Assembly (NCBI RefSeq): GCF_900491745.1
Contig: NZ_UETR01000017.1
Location: 1 to 64,000 of the forward strand
Length of the DNA stretch: 64,000 nucleotides
Source of the DNA: Amarolinea aalborgensis
GTDB lineage: Bacteria > Chloroflexota > Anaerolineae > SSC4 > Amarolineaceae
Direction of reading: 5' to 3'
Part shown: positions 44,280-52,532 of the stretch, one piece after another
Position numbering within the stretch: the first letter of the stretch is position 1
Layout of the letters: every line of letters starts with the position of its first letter
Position numbers and translations under genes: made by a program
Notes under the pieces: model-generated
What the model saw: only the letters and a program-made list of their open reading frames with translations
What the model was told of the DNA's origin: nothing
The model's database searches: none

Positions 44280-45257
44280 CTATTTGTGAAGAGGATCGCC
44301 CCATTCTTGCGGCGTCAGTTTGAGCAGCGGGCTGATCGTGCGCGCAGCGTGAATGCGTTCGATGGCGTCGGCCAAGAGGGGCGCCAGCGAAAGCACGACC
44401 AGCTTGGAATGATGTTTGCTGGGCGGGATGAAGATGGTATCCGTGACCACCAATTCCTTGATGATCGGGTTGTCGAGACGCTCCAACGCCGTGGGCAGCA
44501 GCAGTGGATGGGTAATCGCCAGGTAGATCTCCGGCCGCGCCCCGGCTTCGACCAGGGCGTTGAGCTGGGTGAGTATACTGCCGCCGGCGATCATGTCATC
44601 AATCACAATCGGCGTTCGATCGCGCAGATCGCCCACGACATGCGACGTTTCGACCGCGCTGTGCGACAGGCGTCGCTTGTGCATCAGCGCCAATGGCAAT
44701 CCCATCGCCTCAGCATAACGGCCAGCCAGTTTCGCACGGCCTACGTCAGGCGCCACAATGATGGGGTTCTCCATCTCTTTATCTTGGAAGTATTCGATGA
44801 ACACCTTGCGCGCGGACAGCGGATCCACGGGAATGTCGAAAAAGCCCTGGGTCGCTTCGGCATGAATATCCACATACACCACGCGGGTAACGCCGAGCGT
44901 CTCCAACATACGGGCTACCACGCGCGCACTAATGGCTTCACGGCCATGGGCCATGCGCTCTTGCCGGCTGTAGGGAAAGTAGGGAATGACTACCGTGAGT
45001 GAATGGGCCGACGCGCGGCGGAAGGCATCTACGAACAGCAACAGTTCCATCAAGTTATCGTTGACCGGCGGCCCACACGGTTGAATGAAAAAGATATCCT
45101 GTCCACGAATCGCTTCATGAATCTCAACGTACACTTCTGTATCCGCCAGGTGCTTCGTCTCACAGAGGCCGAGCTGTAGATTGAGACATTCGGCAATCCG
45201 TTCGGCCAGCGGGCGGTTGGCGGTGCCACAGAACAGATGCAACGGATGATGCGTCAT
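44280..45257 (-). CDS. prs: ribose-phosphate pyrophosphokinase
   Basis: 325 aa. Class I PRPP synthase signatures are complete: the N-terminal HLFCGTANRPLAERIA, FIQPCGPPVNDNLMELLLFVDAFRRA, YFPYSRQERMAHGRE, VDIHAEATQGFFD, VAPDVGRAKLA and the PRPP loop VIDDMIAGGSI. It makes PRPP from ribose-5-phosphate and ATP for nucleotide, His and Trp synthesis. The start is placed at 45257 (MTHHPLHLF). A consensus promoter lies at 45337-45309. Confidence 0.96.
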   Translation of the reverse strand: MTHHPLHLFCGTANRPLAERIAECLNLQLGLCETKHLADTEVYVEIHEAIRGQDIFFIQPCGPPVNDNLMELLLFVDAFRRASAHSLTVVIPYFPYSRQERMAHGREAISARVVARMLETLGVTRVVYVDIHAEATQGFFDIPVDPLSARKVFIEYFQDKEMENPIIVAPDVGRAKLAGRYAEAMGLPLALMHKRRLSHSAVETSHVVGDLRDRTPIVIDDMIAGGSILTQLNALVEAGARPEIYLAITHPLLLPTALERLDNPIIKELVVTDTIFIPPSKHHSKLVVLSLAPLLADAIERIHAARTISPLLKLTPQEWGDPLHK

Positions 45258-45308
45258 ACGGTCTTCTTCCTCTTTTGCGAACACGATGCGCAGCTTGCTG
45301 CCAGTGCG

Positions 45309-45337
45309 ATTATATGATAGGATAGGTTTCTGGTCAA
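45309..45337 (-). promoter_or_regulatory. sigma70-type promoter for prs operon
   Basis: On the minus strand TTGACC (45337-45332) is followed after 17 bases by a perfect TATAAT (45314-45309). The start would be near 45302, leaving a leader of about 45 bases before the prs ATG. Confidence 0.8.
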
Positions 45338-45373
45338 AGCCGGCCAGAAGTCCGAAGTCAAAGGTGGAATGAC

Positions 45374-45997
45374 ATGCGTAAGTTACTGATTGCGACGCAC
45401 AACCAGGGCAAGGTGCGTGAGTATCGCGAGCTGCTGGCCGATTTGCCGGTTGAGGTCACTTTCCTGGACGAGCTTGGAATCACCACGGAGATTGACGAGA
45501 CCGGCGAGAGTTTCGCCGAAAATGCGGTGCTCAAGGCGTTGGGCTATGCCGAGATGACCGGCCTCTGGACCTGGGCGGATGATTCTGGTCTGGAGGTTGA
45601 TGCGCTCAACGGCGAGCCTGGCATCTTCTCGGCGCGCTACGGCGGCCTGCCAGACGACCAGGCGCGCTACACCTACCTGCTGGAGCGCCTGGCTGATGTG
45701 CCGGCCGGCCAACGCGCGGCTCGTTTTCGCTGCGTGGTGGCCCTTGCCCTGCCCGATGGTGATGCCTTCACCGCGTCGGGCGCCATCGAAGGCGCGATTG
45801 TGACCGCCCCGCGCGGCGGCAACGGCTTTGGCTACGACCCGATTTTTCAGATCGAATGGAGCGACCTGACGATGGCTGAACTGTCGCCGGAGCTAAAGAA
45901 CTCCATCAGCCATCGGGCCAAGGCCGCGCGCAGCGCCCGCCGCATTCTCATGACGCTGCTTGAAGAGTTGGACGGCCCACAGGAGGATGTCCTGTAG
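45374..45997 (+). CDS. rdgB: XTP/dITP diphosphatase (HAM1/RdgB)
   Basis: 207 aa. The family begins LLIATHNQGKVREYRELL (SHTNxGKxxE variant), then ETGESFAENAVLKA, ADDSGLEVDALNGEPGIFSARYGG and GFGYDPIFQ; SHRAKAAR is at the end. It hydrolyses non-canonical purine triphosphates and so cleans the nucleotide pool. It is divergent from prs with a shared ~115-base intergenic region. Confidence 0.96.
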   Translation: MRKLLIATHNQGKVREYRELLADLPVEVTFLDELGITTEIDETGESFAENAVLKALGYAEMTGLWTWADDSGLEVDALNGEPGIFSARYGGLPDDQARYTYLLERLADVPAGQRAARFRCVVALALPDGDAFTASGAIEGAIVTAPRGGNGFGYDPIFQIEWSDLTMAELSPELKNSISHRAKAARSARRILMTLLEELDGPQEDVL

Positions 45998-46048
45998 ACA
46001 TTCCCATCGTCTGGCTGAGTGGCAAGTACTTCATCAGGAGAGTAGATC

Positions 46049-46306
46049 ATGATCAACCTCGTCTTGTGGATTGTTTTTGGTGCGATAGTTGGCTGGCTGG
46101 CAAGCCTGGTGATGGGCAGCAATCGGCGCCAGGGCATGCTGCGTGATATTGTCATTGGCATAGCCGGCGCGTTCATCGGCGGCTGGCTGCTCGGCCGTGA
46201 CATATCGAACGACCTCTTCAGCCTGCCCAGCATCATCACAGCGCTGGTTGGCGCCGTTGTCTTGTTGGCTCTGGTAAACCTGGGCACCCGCGGTCGCGTC
46301 CGCTGA
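46049..46306 (+). CDS. GlsB/YeaQ/YmgE-family small membrane protein
   Basis: 85 aa, with three transmembrane segments. The conserved GAIVGWLASLVMG and RDIVIGIAGAFIGGWLLG blocks identify the transglycosylase-associated (GlsB/YeaQ) family, often general-stress induced. Its function is unknown. AGGAGAG precedes the ATG; its TGA shares a base with the next gene's ATG. Confidence 0.93.
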   Translation: MINLVLWIVFGAIVGWLASLVMGSNRRQGMLRDIVIGIAGAFIGGWLLGRDISNDLFSLPSIITALVGAVVLLALVNLGTRGRVR

Positions 46307-46755
46307 TGACGCCTGCGCTGCTGGACGGTTTTACCGTGACGGTGACGTTTCCCGTAGCCTGGGGCGAAATGGACGCCATGGGTCATGTCAACAACACCGT
46401 CTATTTCCGCTATTTTGAGAACGGCCGCGCCCAGTACATGACGGAGATCGGTTTCTTCGACGTGCGCGCCGATCAGCCGACCGTCGGCCCCATCCTGGCC
46501 TCGATCAACTGCCGCTTTCGTTATCCGCTTACCTACCCGGACAGAGTGACCGTGGGCGTGCGCGTGACGACGCTGGGCGCGGACCGCTTCACCGTGCAGC
46601 ATCGAGTGGTCAGCCAGCAGGCCAACGTGATCGCGGCCGAAGGCGAGGGCGTCGTCGTCAGCTACGACTACCGCCGCGGCCAGAAGGCGCCGCTGCCCGC
46701 GGCCGTCCGCGAGGCCATCCTGGCCCTGGATGGCCCCAGCCTGAGCCTGGGGTAG
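46306..46755 (+). CDS. acyl-CoA thioesterase, 4HBT hot-dog fold
   Basis: 149 aa. The active-site region WGEMDAMGHVNNTVYFRYFENGR is the 4-hydroxybenzoyl-CoA thioesterase/YbgC signature, with catalytic Asp in MDAMGHVNN. It hydrolyses acyl-CoA thioesters; the natural chain is unknown. It overlaps the stop of the GlsB-like gene by one base (TGATG). Confidence 0.92.
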   Translation: MTPALLDGFTVTVTFPVAWGEMDAMGHVNNTVYFRYFENGRAQYMTEIGFFDVRADQPTVGPILASINCRFRYPLTYPDRVTVGVRVTTLGADRFTVQHRVVSQQANVIAAEGEGVVVSYDYRRGQKAPLPAAVREAILALDGPSLSLG

Positions 46756-46839
46756 CTCATTTTTGCCGATCCAGTTGTGATGTAAATGGTCGTGCGGGTC
46801 TACGCGACGCCTGGATTGAGCACCGTATGAACACCTCGC

Positions 46840-46868
46840 TTGACCTGGGTTTGCCACGGGGGTACAAT
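46840..46868 (+). promoter_or_regulatory. sigma70-type promoter for AAA/PD-(D/E)XK gene
   Basis: TTGACC (46840-46845) and TACAAT (46863-46868) are 17 bases apart, placing the transcript start near 46875. This rules out the upstream start codon at 46840 and disfavours the ATG at 46876, which would have no leader; the ATG at 46906 fits. Confidence 0.75.
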
Positions 46869-46905
46869 CCAGGCGATGAAGCAAGGCAGGGGTGGGGTTC
46901 TGACT

Positions 46906-48687
46906 ATGAAATTTCCGTACGGCATCAGCGATTTCGAGAAGCTCATAAGCGAAGGCTACTTCTACGTGGATCGTACTGATCGCATCCCCCTGCTGGAAAG
47001 CCTGGGCGATCAATTGATCTTTCTCCGCCCGCGACGCTTCGGCAAATCGCTGCTGCTCACGATGCTGGAGAACTATTACGACGTGGCCAAGGCCGAACGC
47101 TTTGCGCGACTGTTCGGCCACCTGGCGATCGGCCGCGCGCCCACACCGCAGCACAACCACTACCTGGTGATGCGTTGGGATTTTTCTTTTGTCCGCGCCT
47201 ATGGCACACCAGCCGAAATCACTCAGGCTTTGCACAACCACGTCAACGTCCAGATTACGGGCTTTGCCTACCGTTACCGCAACATTCTGCCGACGGTTGT
47301 CCAGATCAGGGAGAATGACGCGATTGCGTCTTTTGAATCCTTACAGATGGCCGTGCAACAATCGCCGTATCACCTCTATCTCATGATTGATGAGTACGAC
47401 AATTTCGCCAATGAAGTGATGATGAGCGCTCACTCTGGCAGCCGCCAACGTTACGAGGCGCTGCTGCACGGCGAGGGTGCGCTGAAGACGCTTTTCAAAG
47501 CAATCAAAGGCGGGGCAACCGGTCGCGGGGTAGATCGCGTCTTCATAACGGGCGTTTCGCCCGTGGTTCTGGCCGACATGACGAGCGGCTACAATGTGGC
47601 GCGGAACGTTTCTTTGCATCCCGCTTTGCTCGATTTGTGTGGTTTCATTGAAGCGGAAGTGGCGATGACCCTGCAGCAAGTTGCCGCCGACTGCCACTTC
47701 GCACCCGACCGCGCGGCCGAGGCTTTGGCCATGACGCGTACTTTTTACAATGGCTATCGCTTCGGCTACGACGCCGAGCAACCTGTGTATAACCCGACCC
47801 TGGCGCTCTATTTCCTACGGGAATTCCAAGAGCATTGCGCTTATCCCGAAGAGATGCTTGACAGCAACCTGGCGATGGATCGCAACCGACTAACTTATGT
47901 GTCGCAACTGCCAGGTGGCAGCCAACTGATTCTCGATGCCGTGGCCGGCGATCCCCCAGTCAGCGTTGACCGCCTGGCCGACCGTTTCGGCGTCGAAGAC
48001 ATGGTGCGTGAGGACAAGGAGGCGGGCTTCAATGCCTCGCTGCTCTATTACCTCGGTGTGCTCACCCTGGCCGGCCGATCGGAGTTAGACCGTCTGCGGT
48101 TGGTCATCCCCAATCTGGTGGTACGTAAATTGTATGTTGAGCGCCTGCTGGAGTTGATCTTGCCCGACCGCCGCGATCACGCCGCACCCGCCCTGGCGGC
48201 TGAAACATTCTATCAAACCGGCGACTTGCAGCCGCTGTGCGACTTCATCGAAGGCCGCTACTTCAAGGCGCTGGACAATCGCGACTACCGTCGCGCCGAT
48301 GAATTGATTGTGAAGGTCGCGTTTCTGACGCTGTTGTTCAACGACCGGCTGTACATCATGGATTCGGAAACAAAAGTGGAACGGGGTTATGCCGACCTCA
48401 CCATGATCGTGCGGCCGGAGCGCCGGCATTTGCCCATCAGCGACTTCTTGTTCGAGTTCAAGTTCGTTGCGCTGGCCGAGGCCAAGCTGTCCGGCGAAAC
48501 GGCGCGGGGACTGCGCCAGGCCGACGTGGCGACGTTGCCCGCGTTGCAAAGCCAAATGATCGAGGCGCGGGCAAGGCTGGAGAGCTATCGCCAGGCATTG
48601 CAAACCAAGCACCATGACCGTCTGCATCTGCGGACTTATGCGGTCGTCGCCTTGGGGTTCGAGCGGCTGCTGTGGGAAGAAGTGTAG
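46906..48687 (+). CDS. AAA-ATPase-like protein with C-terminal PD-(D/E)XK nuclease domain
   Basis: 593 aa. The N-terminus MKFPYGISDFEKLISEGYFYVDRT is the standard opening of the AAA-ATPase_like (PF09820) family, followed by Walker A LRPRRFGKS and a Walker B-like strand YLMIDEYDNF. The C-terminal PDDEXK_9 domain shows YADLTMIVRP and FLFEFKF (D...ExK). Very many copies of this family occur in Chloroflexota, Bacteroidota and others, and a defence or mobile-element function has been suspected but not shown. Start decided by the promoter position. Confidence 0.9.
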   Translation: MKFPYGISDFEKLISEGYFYVDRTDRIPLLESLGDQLIFLRPRRFGKSLLLTMLENYYDVAKAERFARLFGHLAIGRAPTPQHNHYLVMRWDFSFVRAYGTPAEITQALHNHVNVQITGFAYRYRNILPTVVQIRENDAIASFESLQMAVQQSPYHLYLMIDEYDNFANEVMMSAHSGSRQRYEALLHGEGALKTLFKAIKGGATGRGVDRVFITGVSPVVLADMTSGYNVARNVSLHPALLDLCGFIEAEVAMTLQQVAADCHFAPDRAAEALAMTRTFYNGYRFGYDAEQPVYNPTLALYFLREFQEHCAYPEEMLDSNLAMDRNRLTYVSQLPGGSQLILDAVAGDPPVSVDRLADRFGVEDMVREDKEAGFNASLLYYLGVLTLAGRSELDRLRLVIPNLVVRKLYVERLLELILPDRRDHAAPALAAETFYQTGDLQPLCDFIEGRYFKALDNRDYRRADELIVKVAFLTLLFNDRLYIMDSETKVERGYADLTMIVRPERRHLPISDFLFEFKFVALAEAKLSGETARGLRQADVATLPALQSQMIEARARLESYRQALQTKHHDRLHLRTYAVVALGFERLLWEEV

Positions 48688-48775
48688 TGCTGCTCGGCGA
48701 AGCCCAACCGCGTCTATCGTCTGGCGGTTGAGCGCGTGTCGCACCTGGTATCATGGTTGAGGAAGGATCACGCCT

Positions 48776-49498
48776 ATGACTTTTCCCGTTGCCGGCCCGC
48801 TGCGCACCTGGCTGCTGGCTTTGTTGGCGCTGTGGGCGCTTCTGCTCTTTGGCGGGTTCATCTTTGGTCAACCCGATGCGGCTCAATCGCAACGCATCCC
48901 GACCTGGATGCGCATGGCGTCATCGGCCGTGCTGGTAGTGGCGGCCTGGAGTTGGTGGCTGGCAGGGGTGCAAGACAAAGGGATGGCTCTGCTGATTGCC
49001 GTCGGCATGAGCCTGGGCTTCTTGGGCGACCTGTTCATGGCCGGACTGCTGCCCGCGTCGCCGCGCGTGCTGTGGGGCATGGGCGCTTTCGGCCTGGGGC
49101 ACGTGGCCTACATTGCTGCGTTTATGCGCCTCGCCAACGTGCTGGGCTTGACGGCCAATGGGCCACGCCTGGCCGCCTGGTTGGCCTGGCTGCTGATCGG
49201 CGCCGTGGGCTGGTACTTGGTGGTTTTTCGGGGTCAGCAGGCCACGGCGCTGCACTGGGCTGCGCTGCCGTACGCGCTGCTGCTGGCCAGCACGGCCGGT
49301 CTGGCCAGCGGATTGGCGCTGCAAGCGCGGACGTTCATTCCGCTGGCCCTGGGCGGCGCGCTTTTCTTAACCAGCGACCTCATCCTGGCCGCGCAGCTTT
49401 TCAACGGATTGTCCTTCCCCTTGATTGGCAGCGTGATCTGGCTCACCTACGGCCCGGCGCAGGCGCTGATCGTCGCCATATCGCAGAATCGTCCCTGA
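48776..49498 (+). CDS. YhhN-family lysoplasmalogenase-like membrane protein
   Basis: 240 aa with eight hydrophobic segments. The YhhN/TMEM86 family motif is seen in GMSLGFLGDLFMAG and the matching ALGGALFLTSDLILA near the C-terminus, whose Asp residues are the probable catalytic pair. TMEM86 members cleave the vinyl ether of lysoplasmalogens; whether this bacterium has such lipids is unknown. AGGAAGGATC precedes the ATG. Confidence 0.87.
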   Translation: MTFPVAGPLRTWLLALLALWALLLFGGFIFGQPDAAQSQRIPTWMRMASSAVLVVAAWSWWLAGVQDKGMALLIAVGMSLGFLGDLFMAGLLPASPRVLWGMGAFGLGHVAYIAAFMRLANVLGLTANGPRLAAWLAWLLIGAVGWYLVVFRGQQATALHWAALPYALLLASTAGLASGLALQARTFIPLALGGALFLTSDLILAAQLFNGLSFPLIGSVIWLTYGPAQALIVAISQNRP

Positions 49499-49510
49499 AC
49501 AAAAAGCACA

Positions 49511-49540
49511 CGAGCGGCGTACACCGTTGTACACCGCTCG
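49511..49540 (+). terminator. hairpin terminator after YhhN-like gene
   Basis: CGAGCGGCGTACA pairs with TGTACACCGCTCG (12 of 13) around CCGT. It lies 12 bases after the stop and has a weak T content afterwards. It is shared with the convergent selenoprotein-candidate gene. Confidence 0.6.
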
Positions 49541-49617
49541 CCTGCTCTGTTGGAAAGGGCCAAGCCCAATTCACCACGGTTGTTCAATTGGGGGTTGCGA
49601 CATGCCGTCGCCCGGCT

Positions 49618-50331
49618 TTACTCCCATTCGCGTCGCCACCGCTCGGTCAGTTCTTCCATTTCACGCTCATTCATCACCGTCATGAGCTTGGTGATCATCT
49701 GCACTTCAGGCAGCGCGCCTTCGATGTGCACCACCTCATTGATGACCGTGCGCGGCACGCCGTACACCTGGTATCTGGCCGACAGATGCGGAAATTCCGA
49801 GGCTTCCACCATCGAAGCGGTAATCAAATCGCTGGCCATGGCCAACTGGTAGGCGAGCATCACGGCTCGCGGACAGTACGGTCAGGTGGGGGTGACGTAC
49901 ACCTGGATGTTCACCGGTTTCGTCAGGCGCTGCAACTCGGCCAGGGTTTTTGGCTTCAGTTCGGCCTTACCATGACTGACGAGGATGATCGTTTCGATCA
50001 GCGTGCCGAATTCATAGCCCGACGGGATGCCGTAGAAGCGAATGCCGAAATCGGTGGGCGCCGGGCCGTTTTGCACCACGGCAAAGGCCGGAATCTTGTC
50101 CACGTGATACTGCTGGGCGAGCGCCGCGTCGCCCACAAAGTCGCGCACCTCCACGGTGATTTTGTCCGAGAGCGCGGCCACTTCTTCGATCAGATCCCGC
50201 GTTTCACGGCAAAAGTGACACTCCAATGCGCCACCTTCGCCCTGGGTAAATAGAATGAGTTTCACCGGCGCGGCCAGCGCTTCGAAGGCTGCACGCACCT
50301 GTTTCTGAATATCTGCGTTGAGAAACGCCAT
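49618..50331 (-). CDS. protein disulfide oxidoreductase, glutaredoxin-like; candidate selenoprotein with in-frame TGA (Sec150)
   Basis: 237 aa if TGA at 49884-49882 is read as selenocysteine. Two thioredoxin folds are fused, as in archaeal/bacterial PDO. The first has C38-H-F-C41 (ECHFC) and cis-Pro IPAF; the second has U150-P-Y-C153 (TPT-U-PYCPRAV) and cis-Pro VPRTV. The spacing of the two sites (112 residues) equals that of Pyrococcus PDO (35 and 146). Reading frame and homology continue without a break past the TGA, and a hairpin with SECIS geometry starts 11 bases after it. AAGGAG fixes the start at 50331. The alternative is a nonsense mutation or a sequencing error; no sel genes are in this window. 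Confidence 0.75.
49853..49870 (-). promoter_or_regulatory. putative bacterial SECIS hairpin
   Basis: On the minus strand GCGAGC-CGUGAU-GCUCGC forms a perfect 6-bp stem with a 6-base loop. The loop starts 18 bases after the UGA (17 intervening bases), has a G in its first two positions and a GU pair, all within the published geometry of bacterial SECIS elements (distance 16-37, apical loop 3-14). The hairpin lies inside the coding frame, as it should in bacteria. Confidence 0.65.
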
Positions 50332-50535
50332 AGACGGCTCCTTCATGGTTAGTCTAGATTGAGCGATTTCCGAAATCCGGTTCAGGTTTTCGTTGTCCTC
50401 GCTAGGTTAGATACAGGCCGCAACAGAAGGTGACAACCTGCGCGCCGGCGATGTTACCGGCGGCGCCGATTGGCCGTCTCAATGGGTGACATCAAACCCA
50501 CGCTGCTGCGCCCCCGATTTGACTTGGAGATAATC

Positions 50536-51993
50536 ATGTTTTCCCTAACTTCGACCAAAACCCCCTTGACGGCCCGGCTCACGCCGCGTGGCTCCCTACG
50601 CCGCCTGTCCCTGAGCCTGTGCGTCGTGAGCGTAGGTCTGATCCTGGCCGCCTGCGGCGCGACGCCCACCCCGGCGCTGACAGCCACGCAGGTGCCGACG
50701 CTCACGCCGACGCCGACGCAGGTGCCTACACTGACGCCGACGAATGTGCCTACGTTGGCCCCCACGGCGACCGCAACGCCGGCGGCCTCACCGACACCGA
50801 CGAAAGCGCCTGTCGCAACCGCAACCCCTATCTCCGCGGCGACGGTCGCTCCAACCAGCAGGCCATCGCCGAGCATCGCTGGTCAGTTTGACGGTCTGGC
50901 CCTCAGCCTGGCGCCTGTGATCAGCGGGCTGGATGAGCCGGTCTTTATCACCCATGCCGGCGACGGCAGCGACCGCCTGTTTATCGTGGAGAAGCGCGGC
51001 GCGATTCGCATCTGGCAATCCGGCCGCCTGCTGGAGACCCCGTTCCTCGACATTGCCGATCGTGTGGGCAGCCGTTCCAGCGAGCAGGGGCTGCTGGGCC
51101 TGGCCTTTGCGCCCGATTTTGCCAGCAGCCGCCTCTTCTTCGTCAACTACACCAATCTGCAGGGCGACACGATCGTGGAACGCTATGGCGTCACCGATGA
51201 TCCCAATCGCGCCGACCCAACCAGCGACTTCCGCATCCTGCGCATTGACCAGCCCGCACCCAATCACAACGGCGGCATGTTGGCGTTTGGGCCGGACGGC
51301 AACCTGTGGATCGGCACCGGCGACGGCGGTGGGGCTGGCGATGTCTATCGCAACGGCCAGAACCCCAAGTCGCTGCTGGGCAAGATGCTGCGCCTGGACG
51401 TGACCAGCGATTCGTCCAAGCCCTATCAGGCGCCGACCGATAATCCGTGGGTCAACCAGACCTGGAACGGCCAGACGATGGCGCCCGAAATCTGGGCCGT
51501 AGGCCTGCGCAACCCCTGGCGCTTCAGCTTCGATCGTGCGACGGGCGACCTGTGGATCGGCGATGTGGGTCAAAACGCCTACGAAGAAGTGGATTGGGTG
51601 GCGGCTGAGCAGAAGGGCTATCCCAATGGCGGCCTCAACTTCGGCTGGCCCATCATGGAAGGCGTGCATTGCTATGGTTCTAGCGCCGGGTGCAACCGCC
51701 AGGGCCTGGCGCTGCCGGTAGCGGAGTATGACCATGATACCGGCGGCTGCGCCGTGACCGGCGGCTATGTCTACCGCGGCGCGGCCATACCTGAGCTGGA
51801 AGGCGTTTACTTCTACGGCGACTATTGCAGCGGGTACATCTGGGCGTTGCGCGCCGCTGGCAGCGGCGTGCAGGCCCCCGTGCGCGTGTTCGCCAGCGAT
51901 CTCAACATCAGCTCGTTTGGTGAAGATGAAGCCGGCGAGCTGTACGTCGCCGACCTGGGCAAAGGGACGATCTTCCGGCTCGTCAAGCCGTGA
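50536..51993 (+). CDS. PQQ-type glucose/sorbosone dehydrogenase-like lipoprotein
   Basis: 485 aa. A lipobox (LAAC) and a long Thr/Pro linker with TLTPT-type repeats precede a six-bladed beta-propeller of the GSDH family: LDEPVFITHAGDGSDRLFIVEKRG, QGLLGLAFAPDF, PNHNGGMLAFGPDGNLWIGTGDGG and LRNPWRFSFDRATGDLWIGDVGQN. Soluble PQQ glucose dehydrogenase uses this fold to oxidise sugars outside the cell; the His in PNHNGG is the likely base. The start at 50536 (MFSLTS) is chosen as the closest ATG to the signal peptide. Confidence 0.9.
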   Translation: MFSLTSTKTPLTARLTPRGSLRRLSLSLCVVSVGLILAACGATPTPALTATQVPTLTPTPTQVPTLTPTNVPTLAPTATATPAASPTPTKAPVATATPISAATVAPTSRPSPSIAGQFDGLALSLAPVISGLDEPVFITHAGDGSDRLFIVEKRGAIRIWQSGRLLETPFLDIADRVGSRSSEQGLLGLAFAPDFASSRLFFVNYTNLQGDTIVERYGVTDDPNRADPTSDFRILRIDQPAPNHNGGMLAFGPDGNLWIGTGDGGGAGDVYRNGQNPKSLLGKMLRLDVTSDSSKPYQAPTDNPWVNQTWNGQTMAPEIWAVGLRNPWRFSFDRATGDLWIGDVGQNAYEEVDWVAAEQKGYPNGGLNFGWPIMEGVHCYGSSAGCNRQGLALPVAEYDHDTGGCAVTGGYVYRGAAIPELEGVYFYGDYCSGYIWALRAAGSGVQAPVRVFASDLNISSFGEDEAGELYVADLGKGTIFRLVKP

Positions 51994-52155
51994 AATTCCG
52001 CAGCAGGCAAAGGCGCGCAGGGAAAACGCCAACTCTCACCGCCTTTGACGCGAGCGGGTGTATCTCAGGGTGGGCGTGTGTCCCGTAGGGACACCTGATC
52101 TTATCCCCGCGGTCGCGGTATCGCCAGGGGATACGCCGGGGCGCCCTCATTCAAT

Positions 52156-52325
52156 CGTCCCTACGGGACGACGGACGCGGGGCCGTCGCGGATCTCAAGT
52201 CAAGCGTCCCTACGGGACAACGGACGCGGGGGCCGTCGTCGATCTCGAGTCAAGGCGTCCCTTCGGGACGACGGACGCGGGGCCGTCGCCGATCTCAAGT
52301 CAAGGCGTCCTTCGGGACGACACGC
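52156..52325. repeat. tandem ~50-bp repeats, 3.4 copies
   Basis: Units of 49, 51 and 50 bases begin at 52156, 52205 and 52256, with a partial fourth at 52306. Each carries the inverted repeat CGTCCCTACGGGACG (or with TTC), then ACGGACGCGGGGCCGTCG and GATCTCAAGTCAAG. An isolated palindrome GTGTCCCGTAGGGACAC lies before them at 52078-52094. The stretch 51994-52532 contains no gene. Confidence 0.85.
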
Positions 52326-52475
52326 TCACTCAGCGTGACCTGGACGTGTCGTAAGGGTAAAACCGGCGCAGTGTTTTCACCGATGGGTTGGCTCAAATAA
52401 CCAAGAGGGCCTGAGACGCCCTTGACGGCCAAATCTGCGGGCGACATGAGGCAACGCATAACGGCGGAATTGTTC

Positions 52476-52518
52476 ATCAAGAAAGAGCGGCTCATTGAGA
52501 GAGCCGCTCTTTCTTGAT
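52476..52518. terminator. strong bidirectional intrinsic terminator
   Basis: A perfect 18-bp stem (ATCAAGAAAGAGCGGCTC with GAGCCGCTCTTTCTTGAT) and a 7-base loop, with T-rich right foot and A-rich left foot. It separates the sugar dehydrogenase gene from the convergent DUF4352 gene. Confidence 0.88.
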
Positions 52519-52532
52519 TGTTCGCAAGCGTG

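Noticed and set aside
45847..47241. 464-codon minus-strand frame across rdgB, the thioesterase and the AAA gene
   Set aside because: Spans four real genes in antisense; composition is shadow-like.
49618..49863. separate 81-aa protein starting at GTG 49863
   Set aside because: It is the second half of a thioredoxin-like domain whose active site lies just before it; reading through the TGA explains both parts better than two genes.
52156..52325. possible CRISPR array
   Set aside because: The ~50-bp units repeat in full with no unique spacers, and no cas gene is nearby; it is a plain tandem repeat.
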